Positions 36,270 to 47,412 of a stretch of 64,000 nt of DNA are shown one piece after another. Under the pieces are notes generated by a model. That model saw nothing but the letters and a program-made list of their open reading frames with translations. It was not told the origin of the DNA and searched no databases. Where the stretch lies: the NCBI GenBank assembly GCA_910574455.1, contig CAJSYZ010000010.1, positions 388,770 to 452,769 on the forward strand. The letters are read 5' to 3'. A program made the translations under genes and the position numbers. The stretch comes from Trichaptum fuscoviolaceum (Eukaryota > Basidiomycota > Agaricomycetes > Hymenochaetales > Trichaptaceae). Within the stretch, counting starts at the first letter, position 1. Each line of letters begins with the position of its first letter.

Positions 36270-37361
36270 GAGTTCGAGGCTGTGGATGTGTCGGAGGATG
36301 CATCGAAGGAAAAGACGGCGACGCCATACTCCTGGCAGCCACCACTTAACACATCAATCGTCGACCAGTTCAAATTTTTCCTGGTCCGATTTTTTATAGT
36401 CTTCGAATTTCACCGAAGACTATTCTTCCTCCTCGATCGCCGGCTAAGCCAGCTGGAAAGGAACCCGATGGATCCTCAGACTATTGATTTGCTGGATGCC
36501 GACGCGGCCTGGAACACAAACGCGAAAGTAATACTGGATAAGGATTTTACCGGCTATCTCTTTGACGACCAAATGTATGAACATCGGTTCAAAGGCTTGA
36601 TGGTAAAGTTCCACTTCGAGGACCACTTTGCCAGGATGGCTGAGCTGGACGGGCAAGAGTACGTGGGCCCGGAGGATATACCGTGCGTGGCTGTAGGCGG
36701 GACTCTCGAAGTGCCGCAGGTCAATGTCGCGTTGAAGGAGATGCAAGAATACTTCGACCGTTTATGCCTGAAAATGGAGGCCACCGTGCCAATGGCATCC
36801 GCCGACCTGAAAGCGGGTCAGACGAACGAACCCATCCCCAAAGCCCGTGAAGACACGAGCGTGTCTCCCGATGATTTGAGACTACGGCGGCTATTGAATC
36901 GACGTAATGAGCATAGGGAGAAGGCTTTAACCCTCGACACTGCGATGAGAATTATCTTGGTAGACGAACTCGTCCCTGACATTTTCAACGACACACGATT
37001 CCGAATGTTTTTAAACAAGGTTGCCCATGACCGCTCTGAAATCAGTGACCCCGCTGGCCTTCGCACATTTGTTGAGAATGCTGAGGACATTTTGAAAGTG
37101 CAAAAGGATGTTTTTCCCGAACCTGTAAAAACCCGACTGCTCACATTATGCGAGATAGCGGATCAAAACAAGCCTTACGGCCGGAATTTCAATGAGTCGC
37201 ATATCAGTGGGCGTTTTTGGGGCCAGAAGTTGCGGTCCATCTTACTAGGCGCCAACTCGCAGGCTGAGGATGAACTACCCATTGATTCTTTGGTACTTCG
37301 GATTTTAGGCGCAGGCGTGCAGCAGCTCACAGATGTGTCAACTCAGACGATCACACAGTGA

Positions 37362-37874
37362 AGCCACTGGCAATGGCGGATTTGGAGGTATCCGTGTACA
37401 AGTACCGTGACAGGACAACTTGAAGGGTTTGGATGCAACAAGCTGCTTGATCTTTATCTTCCTGGTCAACTACTACTAGTATGATGTTTGTCATTTTCTT
37501 GAATGGCGTGTTGCGTTCAAAGTTTGCTTCAACTTCAAGTTGAAGTTACTAGTAGTAGTAGTAGCCTCATGATTTGTACTCCACATTATCATTGAATTTG
37601 AATTCAAGTTACTTCTCAGCCACCTCAGGTTAAGGCTCCTTCAGTGGCAGCCTCAGCCTCAGGTGCCAGTGAGTGCATGGTGCCACCTGAGTGCCAGTGC
37701 CACTGGCAGTTACGGTGGCACCACTGGCACTGGCAGTGACTCCGAGCCTGTCCGACTCGGAGTCACGGTGGCGCCGCACCGGCGTGTGAATGATGAGTTG
37801 AAGTTGTATAAAAGACTGGCACTCACTGGCCTCGGAACTTGAACCCTCAGGCTCTGCTGGCAGTGACGTACTAC
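37362..37874. repeat. Repeat-word block between gene D and the MITE
   Basis: CAACTTCAAGTTGAAG near 37538, CCAGTGCCACTGGCAG near 37693, the odd palindrome GACTCGGAGTC near 37752 and TACTAGTATG-type words near 37471. No gene. Confidence 0.65.
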
Positions 37875-38510
37875 TACAGTGTCGGAAGGCTAAAACCCGC
37901 CTCTCGGAACCCCCCTTCAAAACTTTTTTTTCTCCGGCCACAAAAACTGGCCAATGACCCTGAAACTGTGTAAATAGCTTCTAATGCATTATACCTTTCA
38001 TTCTTATTGATTATTTTTGCTTGAATTTAATTCCGAAAAATTTCTCATACCAGGATTTTGAAACATGCTACCCAATTTAGTAATACAGCCCTTTTAAGAG
38101 GTTCCCACGGCTTCGGAATATACGGAAACGATGTCTTTTTGCAAGACGGACTTCCTGGTAGAATAGTTTGGCAAGTTTTACAAATTCTATTCGGAATTCA
38201 TCTTTTTCCCGGTCCACCCGGACACTTTTGTCCGGAAGCCTCAAGCATTAAACCCTAATTACAGGCTTTCCAGAAAGTCTCGGAAAACAATTCTGTTTGT
38301 ATTTCCAGTCAATCCAAGGTCAATAGAGACTAAAATTCGACTAAAATTTCTTTAATTTCTTCAAAAAATTTGAAACATGTACCGGAAAATTTTTTATTGC
38401 AGAAATCAACATATCTTCCTTACTTCTATTACAAAATTTTTGAAATTTCAGTCATTGACGCAAAATTCCGGCCTGCACCCAGAGGCGGGTTTTGACCTTC
38501 CGACACTGTA
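37875..38510. mobile_element. 636-bp MITE-like element with ~30-bp TIRs
   Basis: The ends TACAGTGTCGGAAGG and CCTTCCGACACTGTA are perfect inverses, and the similarity continues to AAAACCCGCCTCT on both sides. The flanks share GTACTAC (37868-37874 and 38511-38517), but insertion is into a TACTAC repeat word, so the duplication length is ambiguous (7-8 bp). The interior is AT-rich and non-coding. Confidence 0.87.
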
Positions 38511-38594
38511 GTACTACTATTTATTTAGTAGTAGTCTCTTGTTTTCACTTCTACTACTTACTAGTAACCAGCAACTACTACCAGTACTACCACT

Positions 38595-41315
38595 ATGACA
38601 TCCACCGCCCCCCAACCTCCAGGCTTGCCAGGGCCACATCCAAGGAATACTACTAGTAGAGCAAACAATGACCGACGCGGATGTGAGTTCTGCGTTCTCC
38701 ATCTCTGTCACAGGCAATACTGATTGCTGACTACCCCAATAGTACAAGACGAAGATGTACTGGGAGATACAACGCCACCTTTCAGTGCGCAATGTGCGTC
38801 CTATGCCTTCCTTCACTGACACTGGCAATACTGATTACTGCATCACCCATCTCTAGTTTTGCAGGCCCTAGGGGTTAACGTTGAAGAAGCTGCAGGAGGA
38901 CATTCTTCATCAATGCCGACTGAAAGTGAGTCCTTCCTTCCCTTCACTGACACTGGCGAAACTGATTGGTACTTAACCCGTTACCAGTTTCACAGGCCCC
39001 AGAAACTGCGATTACTGATGACGAACCTGTGCAAGGACAAGGTTCGGGGGAACGATTTATCATTGCCGGTGGCCCTGCCCGTGGGTCATTCACCGTCACG
39101 AGTTCCTTAGACTCGGAGGGGGGAAGCCTCCTACTATCAATTCCTCTCGCATCCCTTCAACCAGACTTGAAGTCACAGCAAACCAAGTCCGTCCTGTCTT
39201 CAGCGGTTGTGAATACGATTCTCGCGCAAAATCCTAACGCTTATCTCCCACGACAAACACATGTGTCAGAAGAGGAGCAGAAAGGTTACTACCTTGGCTT
39301 CCCTGGCAAACCGCGCCTGCTCGGGCGAACCGGTCCCAATTGGACGGAGACCAAAGAACGTAAATATTGTGGGCATTGTTGGAAATCACCGGATTGCCAA
39401 TGTATGGCCGCAACTGCTCAAGAAGATCATGAAGTATCTCGATTCCGAGAATTTGCGGTGGAACAGTCTGGAAGCCAACCGTGTTGCCTACGGAGATAGT
39501 CGGGTGTGCCCTGTTTTTGTTTTGATCGGAGTCAACGACCCGTCACTTCGCACTGAAGATGCGTGCCGCATCGCGGAACGCGTTAAAGAGTTCCTCTTTG
39601 AAATGCGCATCTTCGACGTTGAGGTCGAGCTCAGGGAGCGAAAAATCATTAGCGCCTCAGGCCAGGGCAAAGCTTCTGTCAGTGTTCCACCTGTTGTGCG
39701 CACTGGCACCGGCGACTCAAATACTCTGGCTAGCGGTCATGCTGAGACTGGCGTTGGCAATACCGCTCCCGTTCACACTGGCTTCAGTTTTCATCCGGAA
39801 CTCACCAACCTTCCCAGACGTTCCGATCGTCGCACTGCTCCGACGAACAATGGAGGTGCGGGGGATGTCACTGAGCATAATGACGGTAACAGCACCAGGC
39901 CCCTTGTCGCTAGCGCTCACAGGGCAGAACCCTACGCCTACCCAACAGAGATACTGTTCACCGCACCTGCGGGAGCCGATAATTATTTCCGCCTGTGGGA
40001 TCGCATGATGGATTTCCCAAGCAGGCCAGTGGCAGCTGCCAACAAGCCAATCAGTCGTATGACACCGTCTTTCTCCATGGTCACAGGAACTTGCCTTGGC
40101 AATCTGGAGGGTGGCTTCTCAACGGGGTCGCTCTTTATCCTACAAAAGCTCGATAACACGACGTTCAAGGTGTTCATCCTCGGTACTCGCCATGGCAACG
40201 TTCCTTCGAAATTCGGAGACTACGATCCATACGCAGATACAACAAATAAGCCGCGCGACCCAAACGACAATTGCCCAATTTATCTCTTCTCTCGCGAGGC
40301 TCTAGCCGCCCATGTGCCAATGATTGGCGCGCTTCACGATGAGTTAGAAGCGGCAGCGTTTACTCAGCCACTGGCACCTGATCTTCCGCCGTCTGCTGAA
40401 CAACAAGCTTTCGCGGATATCGTAAACAAGTGTCAATTCATTGAGCAATCTTGGCTTGATAAGACGTCATCGCCATGTTTGTGGATTAATAATCGTATTG
40501 GGAAAGTGGCCAATGCTCCCCCTCGAAGAATGGGTAACTTGACTATCTCCAAGACACCCTACCTTACGGATTGGTGCTTGATCGAGGTGGACGACCAATG
40601 CCTCCCCAACGAATTTGAATTTTCCTCTACTGATGGTGAAGGTCTCAGTTGGAACAATTTCTATAACGTCATCGACATTAATAGGCTTCCTCCATCGTCG
40701 GCAGCTCAGTCTGTACCACGAGAAGCACTCTTGTCTAGGCTTGGCTGGAAAGGGAAGGACTTCTTTAGTCCAATCCGAATTGCGGGATATGTTCCGAAAG
40801 AAAATATATTCCCCCGGGTCCAGGAGCACCAATTGGACGCAGATTATGATTATGGATGGACTTTCATCAACAATCAAGTCGCTGTGGAGCTTAAGAAAGC
40901 TGTGTACAAATGGGGCTGGAAAACTGGCCATACGTTAGGCGTGGTCAACAACGTTGCTGCCGTTCTCAGATCTATGCAGGTTTCCCCTGGGCACGTTGAG
41001 CACACTACGCATATTGCTTTACAGATCCCACCGGGTTCGGTTGGTTTAGGGAATATCGGGCATAGGAACAATGCTTTGTTCGCAGAACCGGGGGATTCAG
41101 GTGCCATAATCATTGATCAGCACAGACGTGCAGTTGGTACCATTTTAGCTTGCGGACTCATCGAAGCGAGGGGTAGGGATAATCAGAGTGTACTCGACGG
41201 TTATACTTATGGTGTCGCTCTATGGCAAACGGTGGAAGAGCTTGAGACCTCTTTTTCTCTAGCTGAAAGTGAATTCAAGCTAGGCATGAATGCACTTCCG
41301 GACAATGAAGTATAA
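38595..41315 (+). CDS. Gene E: probable chymotrypsin-fold peptidase with repetitive N-terminal exons (one frame break)
   Basis: The start is MTSTAPQPPG at 38595. Three phase-1 introns (donors GTGAGT, GTGCGT, GTGAGT; acceptors AATAG, CTCTAG, TACCAG) join mini-exons of 51 and 69 nt to a long exon. That exon holds RTGPNWTETKE, then GNHRIANVWP, a block ending FDVEVELRERK, a low-complexity Thr/Gly linker, and a C-terminal domain with GTRHGN (about 40185), TDWCLIEV (about 40569) and PGDSGAIIID (about 41088). That order fits the His, Asp and Ser triad of trypsin-like peptidases. I recall fungal hypothetical proteins with this N-domain plus peptidase layout, but cannot name the family. The frame changes near 39350 without room for a normal intron, so this copy is mutated or misassembled there. 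No signal peptide, so probably intracellular. Confidence 0.6.
38683..38995 (+). repeat. Tandem exon-intron units in gene E
   Basis: Three introns share ACTGACACTGGC(A/G)A(A/T)ACTGATT or its shorter form CAGGCAATACTGATT. Two downstream exons begin TTTTGCAGGCCC and TTTCACAGGCCC. Unit spacing is about 125-130 bp. Confidence 0.75.
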
Positions 41316-41587
41316 CGATGCTCCTCTCAACTCCTATAGTAGTAATTAGTGGAGCTCTTTTCTTATTCTCATGCGATGGTGTTGCGTATTCGTACGTTTG
41401 TTTCCTGCTCTGTGTTTGATGGCCTTTGGCGTGCGCTTTATGTGGTAGTACATGTATGACTTGAGGAAATGGGAATGATATTGCAAGTGTGGTTTCCATC
41501 CGTGAACTTGAAGTATACTGCTAGCTAGTAGCCAGTGATAACTTGAACTTGTACTTGTTCTAGTGACATGATTCGCGACTTGGACTC

Positions 41588-44093
41588 TGTCGGGATCCCC
41601 CAGGACCCCAACATGTCTAAGGCAATCCCGAACAGAACCCGGTATGCTGAAACCCGAAATCGCGACCTTGGCTAGATCCCGAAAGGATCCCCCGCTCTCT
41701 GATCCCAGAAGAACCTCTGCTTCGCCATGCATTCTCCTGCTAAGAGTTCCGCCCTGCTATGACCTCCTCGCCCCTGCTTGTCCTCGCCCATGTCTCCTCG
41801 TCAGTCCCTCGCCTCGTCCCCGTGTCTCGATCCATCCCTAGCCCGCCTCGTCGTTCCCCCCGACTCTAGGATGATCCCCCGCTCGCTCCCCGCTCCCGTC
41901 ATGCTCTGTTCCCCGCTCCAGCGAACCCCGTACCTCGCCATAGTCCCGAAGTCACTCACCATAGCCACAGCCATAGCCATAGCCTGCCACAGCCATAGCC
42001 ATAGCCATAGCTATCCCAGACCTCGTAGGTTCTCGACTATGCCCGGATACCAGATCCCGGCCTCGCGTCCACAGTCATGAAGTGCAGTTAGGAGATTGAT
42101 CCACTGCGTCCAAAGCCGACCTCTGTCTGGCCTTGAGTAAGCCAACACGACAGCAGGTCAAGGATTGCCGTCCCGCAATCCTGCCCGGTCACGAACCCTG
42201 CCCTGCGCTTGTCCTGCCACGGTGCCCTAGCTAACCCCTTCGACATCCTGTGCCTCTCGACCTGCCCTTGTTCGTCCACAGCCTGCCCCGCCAGGAATCC
42301 CGCCTCGCCGCGAACGCTGTCAAGCGTCCCCTCTGACAATCCCGCAACCCACGCTCGTTCACGGTTGGAGTCCTGTCAAGACTCCCCCACTCGTCCCGGT
42401 TGGAGTCCCGCCAAACTCCCCCCGCTCGTTTCCCGACTAGAGTCTCGCCAGACTCCCCCGCTCATTCCCGGTAGAAACCTCGCTCGCTTCCCAGTTGGAA
42501 TCCCGCTCCTTTCCCCCGCACGATCCCAGTCGAAAACCCGCTCGTTTCCCGCCTCGCGTCCCGTCTCGAATCCCTGCGCAAATCCCCCGCAGGATTCCCG
42601 CCTTCGATCCCGCCGCGATTCCCATCGCAACCCCAGCTAAGTTCCCGCTCTGATTCCCGAAAGATTCCCGCTACAATTCCCGGTCGAACCCTGTCTCGAT
42701 TCCCGGTCGAAACCCGAACTCGATTCCCAGTCGAAACCCGAACTCGAAACCCGGTCGAAACCCGAACCAGATTCCCTGCATGATCCCGTCGCGAATCGCG
42801 CGAGTTTCCCGTCGTCCAAGGGAAACCCCTTAGCTTCCCCGCTCCTCGATGCTAACCTCGTCTTGAGATAGCCCCAGGTGATTGGCCTGGCCACGCACGT
42901 GCCAGCCAACTAGTCTCGTTAGTAGCGTCCTGTCCAGGCCCGCAGACCACATTCCCGCCACCCCGTGTGCGGGATTGATCTCATTGTCCGCAAGGACTCG
43001 AACCCCGTCCTTAGTCGCCCTGCCCCGCGCGCGCCTCGCGATTAGGCTTCGTTACGACATCGAAGCGCCGGCTTCTTCGAAGTTGGTCCCTGTCGATCTC
43101 CCGCGACCCTGATCCACGCCAGAAGTTGCCTGCAACTTATCCCGAGACGATGTATGCATTACATCCGCCCCCCACGTTCGTTACCCCGCTGCCTGTGCGC
43201 CAGCTTGATACCTCGCGCACAATTACATTCCTTTAGTTCTCTTTGTTTCACTTGACCATGCTTCACGCTCGTTCCCTTAGATCTTGCCCAGATGTTCCCG
43301 CACCGAATCCCGAATCCCGGATTCACGTCACTGTATGCGCGGCCTTCGCCCGCAAGATTGTGTAACTAGTTAGTTGCGCGTTTGTGCATGCCCGTTCCCT
43401 GTAGATTCTGCCCAGTAGATAAATACCTGTCGCCACCGTAAGGAGCACTCACTTTTGTCCTCTTGTCGAGTGCTTCCTTAGGTGTGTTTCTGTCTTGTCT
43501 CTAGTGTAGTTTTACAATGCTGACTTGTCGAGTGCTTCCTTAGTGCTTCCTTAGGGAACCTCCTCCTGATACAGAAGTGTTGCCTTGAGATCCCGGTTAT
43601 CCTGAGCTCTCTGCTCCCGTCCTGAGCACGCCTGCTCTCTGGCTCTCTTGTCTCTGTCTTGTCCCGGATCCCGCTCTGCGAATCCCGCTCTGAGTCTTGC
43701 CCAGAATCCCGCTCTGAGATTCCCGCCAGAATCCGCTCTGCGATTCCCGCCAAAGTCCCGAACGATTCCCGCTCTGCGATCCCCGCACGAATCCAGATTC
43801 CCGCGCGAATCCAGATTCCCGCCAGAATCCCGCTTTGCATTTCCCCGCGTCTCGACTCTGTTCCCCCGCGCCTCGACTCTGCCTTCCCCGCCTCGACTCT
43901 GACTCCGTCCCGTCCTCGCCTTGAGCCCCCTTGCGTCTCGCCCCCGTAGCCCCGCTCCCCGCGCGACTCCGTTGGCGTTTGCAGCGTCCTTAACGGTTCC
44001 CCTTCGCCTTCTCCGCTGCCGCGCGCTCTCCCAGGCCTTGCCCCGGAAGCCGCTAACGCGCCCCGGCCCCCAGGTTCCCCCCAGGTCGTAACA
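41588..44093. mobile_element. 2.5-kb TG...CA element, solo-LTR-like
   Basis: It starts TGTCGGGATCCCCC and ends AGGTCGTAACA, with GACTC immediately outside both ends (41583-41587 and 44094-44098). TG...CA termini and a 5-bp duplication are LTR-retroelement hallmarks, but there is no second internal copy, so a solo LTR is the simplest reading. It is strongly C-rich on the plus strand, with a degenerate ATTCCCGNTC-type minisatellite (about 42370-42780 and 43660-43830). A TATA-like AGATAAATACC lies near 43417 and a repeated TTGTCGAGTGCTTCCTTAG at about 43463 and 43524. A CCATAG repeat occurs near 41940-42010. No protein-coding gene is seen. Confidence 0.75.
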
Positions 44094-44098
44094 GACTC

Positions 44099-45478
44099 GG
44101 ACAGTTGGAGGATCGTCTTCCCTCGGCGGATGGGCCCTGATTTGAAGTTTATGGGGAATTATTGCTTATTACTTCAAGATGAAGCCACTTGAACTTCAGG
44201 CTGTATAATCATGGTCTTGAATCATTGTATGCGTAACAACGTTGGAAGTTAAACTTGAAGGGGACACGGAAAGTTCAAGTTGCGGAGTCATACGACTCAG
44301 CCTCCAAGTCGGATCATGATGCATTGCCATCGTTCAAGTTGAAGCTCAGGCTGCCACTGTCAGTGGCAGTGGACTCTGACCCTCCTCAGGCTCCGGTACC
44401 AAACTACCACCATGTTCGAGTAATACTGCTATAGTAGTGGGTTTATCATAAGATACATTTCTGCAAATACTGTGAGATATATATATTGTAGACGATGCAC
44501 GAAGAGGCAGCATGAAGATGGTTTACGGCATAAAGGAAATAGGGATAGATATGTACGAGGTCTGTACAACTTGAAGGATGGGGAACGGCAAAGAAAGAAC
44601 TTGAAGGACCTCCTGAAGACTCGGAGAAACATGAAATAGAGTGGATAGAAAAGGTGAGTAAATATGAATGCAATCCAAGGAACCACAACTCATATGTACC
44701 ATCATGATGATAGGCTTCGTACTACATACTATTTCAGTGCACGCGACATCATCTCTGCTGGTCCTGGCACTGACAAACGTCAGCCTGAGCAGCTTCGTTT
44801 TCGAACTTGTTGAAGCTACAGCCTGCTAGTGACTACTTAATTTGTCACACGTTACCCCTCATGAAGGACAGAAGGGTGTTAAAGCACTTTACCATCACAT
44901 TTGAGGTCTCAAGAACTGCATAGTGATAGAAGTATGGATATCATATAAGTTTTTGAGATAATATCAAGAAAATGAGGCAGGAAAAAGTGAACAAGAGCAT
45001 AGATTTTAGCTCAGCCTGCTGCCACTTCACTGGCAGTGGCAGCCTTGGTGCCAGTGCCAGTGAGCGCACAGCCAAAATCATAGGAAGGTATCCTGTGACT
45101 GCCAGTGTCACTTCAAGTTGAGTCACCGCTTTTTACACCCACCTCAGGCTGTATTGTTGAACTTGTACTTCCTCCACCGTTTTCCTCGAGGAAGCCCAAG
45201 AAACCTACGGCGACGTGGGCGAACTACACAACCTCGCTATCGCTCGGAATTACAGGCCCAGACGAGGAACGAAATTACCTGAGCTCGAACGTTGAAAGAC
45301 TCAGTGTTTAGTAGGCGATTGGAAAGTTGTCGCACCACCCCCCTCCGCGGTTCCCGGTCACTCAAAAGAAGGCGTGCTTTAAGGCGGACAGCCGCAGACT
45401 CGGACCCAAGAGGCGAAGATAGAAAGTGTGGTGGACGAGGAGGAGTGCTAGCCTGAGTGGGCTTGAAACAGTTTGAAT
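44099..45478. other. Repeat-word region without a recognisable gene
   Basis: CCACTGTCAGTGG near 44353, CACTGGCAGTGGCAG near 45029, and AACTTGAAG words at 44250 and 44570. Open frames on the minus strand at 44429-44705 and on the plus strand at 45105-45311 resemble nothing known to me. Confidence 0.5.
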
Positions 45479-45840
45479 GTGTCTCGATCTCTTGAAATTT
45501 CGTGAGTTCCTTCTTTCCGTTACCGATTCCGAGTCCTTGGAAATCAGGTATCACGAAGTTTTTAAATGTTTCTTCAGAGAAATGAAGACAGCTTCAAAAT
45601 GACTGTGACTCGATCTCTTAAAATTTCGTGAGTTCCTTTTTTCCGTCTCCTCGGAAATCAAATATCACAAAGTCTTCACAATGCTTCTTCAGAGAAATGA
45701 AGACAGCTTCAAGATGACTGTGACTCGATCTCTTAAAATTTTGTGAGTTCTTTTTTCCGGATCAACTTCGGAAATCAGATATAACAAAGTCTCCCAATGC
45801 TTCTTCAGAGTAATGAAATCAAGAAGACGACTTCAAGATG
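45479..45840 (+). repeat. Three tandem ~120-bp repeats
   Basis: Units begin at about 45479, 45605 and 45720 with CTCGATCTCTT(A/G)AAATTT and end with CTTCAGAG(A/T)AATGAA...CTTCAA(A/G)ATGA. Each unit differs by small substitutions and indels. Confidence 0.85.
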
Positions 45841-45962
45841 AACTTTACTTGATTTCGTACTAAAGCGGATTTATTCTCTTCCATCAGAATCAGAGCGCTG
45901 CGCAGTGTGACTCGGACTCGCAGGCGGTGGGCGGTGAGCGCTCTTTCGAATAATCCAGAAGA

Positions 45963-46247
45963 ATGGTTCAAACAGCTTCAAGTTATAAAAGGAGGACAAA
46001 ATATCTCTTTGCTAAATATCCTATGCTCGCGCGATCATTAACTGTCATGCTACTCAACATTATAACCTTTATCCTGCGCTTCATAGCAGCATTTATGTCT
46101 AATTGCGGAGTCCGAGTCGGAGGAAGGCGCGAGTTGGACGAAGAGGACGCGATTGACAAAGGTGATTCAAGCCGTTTACTATCTCAGTACAGAATGAAAG
46201 CTGACCCTTTGTTTCCTACAGTATACGATAGACTCGGAGAATTCTGA
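45963..46247 (+). CDS. Hypothetical 94-aa protein with one hydrophobic segment
   Basis: Begins MVQTASSYKRR. A hydrophobic stretch (about residues 27-45: VMLLNIITFILRFIAAFM) could span a membrane. The C-terminus is charged. A splice donor-like GTGATT occurs within it, so exon limits are uncertain. No family recognised; it may be a chance frame beside the tandem repeats. Confidence 0.25.
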   Translation: MVQTASSYKRRTKYLFAKYPMLARSLTVMLLNIITFILRFIAAFMSNCGVRVGGRRELDEEDAIDKGDSSRLLSQYRMKADPLFPTVYDRLGEF

Positions 46248-47412
46248 CGCTACTAGTGGCAGCGTCGGTTGTTATGAGAGGTGTGAGGTTCGTTCAAAAA
46301 ATGCTAGGGTATGTATAACTTCCTGCCTCAGCACTGTTTATTCACTTACAAGTAGTCTACCATCTTCCAGTCTCTCTCTATGATTCAGGGCTTGACTTTT
46401 CAAAATTTCCACAACAACTTAAATCGACACAGGCATGACTCAGGCTAGTACTACTCTAGTAGTAGTAGTAGTAGCGGTGCTCCTTCAAGTGCAAATTGTT
46501 TTCTCGCTTCCACCAGAACAAACATTTTACTTTACTATGAAAGATTAGAAATATCATATTGCTGGCATGTGTTTATCAGATATAATATGTATTCAAGTTG
46601 GTAAGTGCAATGATACACAGCATCAAAGTTGAGTGATGACATCCAATTTGGAGAACTTCCGTTTCGAAACTGATGCACTTATGTTGCACTTACCATTGCA
46701 CTTGAACTGCCCACTGGCATGCCGGTGCTTAAACCTCACTTAATCCTGGCTTGCCGCCTGATGTACAATTCCCCTCCTTTTGCACTGATTTTATCCTGAA
46801 ACGCCGTGTTTTAAGGCCATCAGGCAGCCAGACAACCCTTCAGGCAGGCGTGGCAGCGCTTCGACCCATTTAAGAAAGCTTCAGGGCGCGCCAGGACGCG
46901 CCAGTCGCCGTAAGCAAAAGGAAGTTTCCCTGATGCAACTGTAACGACTGGTTTACGAGTCTAATATGGCATCTTTGATGCAACAAAGTACGGCCAAATA
47001 TTAACTTTCAAGTCTTTCGCTTATTGAGAAAATTAGTCCCAATTGCGCCTGTTGTAAATGACGACAGATACTATGAGCTGAGCCGCAGAGCACCCTTGTG
47101 AAAGCTCACCAGCTCGTTTATGAAGCACTGTAAACTTGAGCTCAAGAACAAGCAATCTTTTTTCCGTACTTTGAAAACAAGGAGATCATTATTGAACGGA
47201 CATAATACTTTCAGTAAGAATCATGAACGATGCGAGGTTAGGGGTTCACACGCGCGACCATATTCTACAAAGCGACTGAAATGTTACCAAAGGAGTGTAG
47301 CATTTTTATCAGTGGAAATGTACAAATTTCATAAGGAGTGAATTAAGTGCAAGACAAATGTATAAATAATTATCCGGGTAGGTATTCCGTTCCAACAAGC
47401 GATAGTACCCGT
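46248..47412. other. Intergenic, with a possible short element ending at 46935
   Basis: A TAG-word run lies near 46450. A ~170-bp stretch (about 46764-46935) ends GCCGTAAGCAAAAGGAAGT...CCCTGATG, matching the inner tips of the two arms (15459 and 16460). It is followed by TGTAACGACTGG at 46940. The frame at 47120-47341 has no recognised similarity. Confidence 0.45.

Larger units (their letters stand above)
34206..37361 (+). pseudogene. Gene D: coiled-coil protein with GGGAAA tract (premature stop and frameshift)
   Basis: No family recognised. The likely start is 34206 (MASDTFNVFMSG), then an exon with DRIKFILQAWVE to 34532. Two mini-exons follow (34600-34698 and 34770-34853; 99 and 84 nt), then an exon from 34905. 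Introns 34533-34599, 34699-34769 and 34854-34904 are all phase 2 and all acceptors are followed by TGGC, which supports the model. A long coiled coil follows (about 34945-35580). An in-frame TGA at 35026-35028 interrupts it. After an intron at 35587-35632 a second region (VVVMKSFIIAFPLEKGFF...) runs into the GGGAAA tract. The C-terminal ~370 residues lie in another frame after the tract (DEFEAVDVSE... to 37361). This copy is therefore probably non-functional. Confidence 0.6.

Noticed and set aside
35926..36373. Long minus-strand Ser-Leu and Pro-Phe repeat frames
   Set aside because: These are antisense readings of the GGGAAA tract, which is open in every frame by composition.
42088..43902. 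Arg/Ser/Pro-rich frames in the C-rich element
   Set aside because: Product of the CCCG-rich degenerate minisatellite; open in several frames at once.
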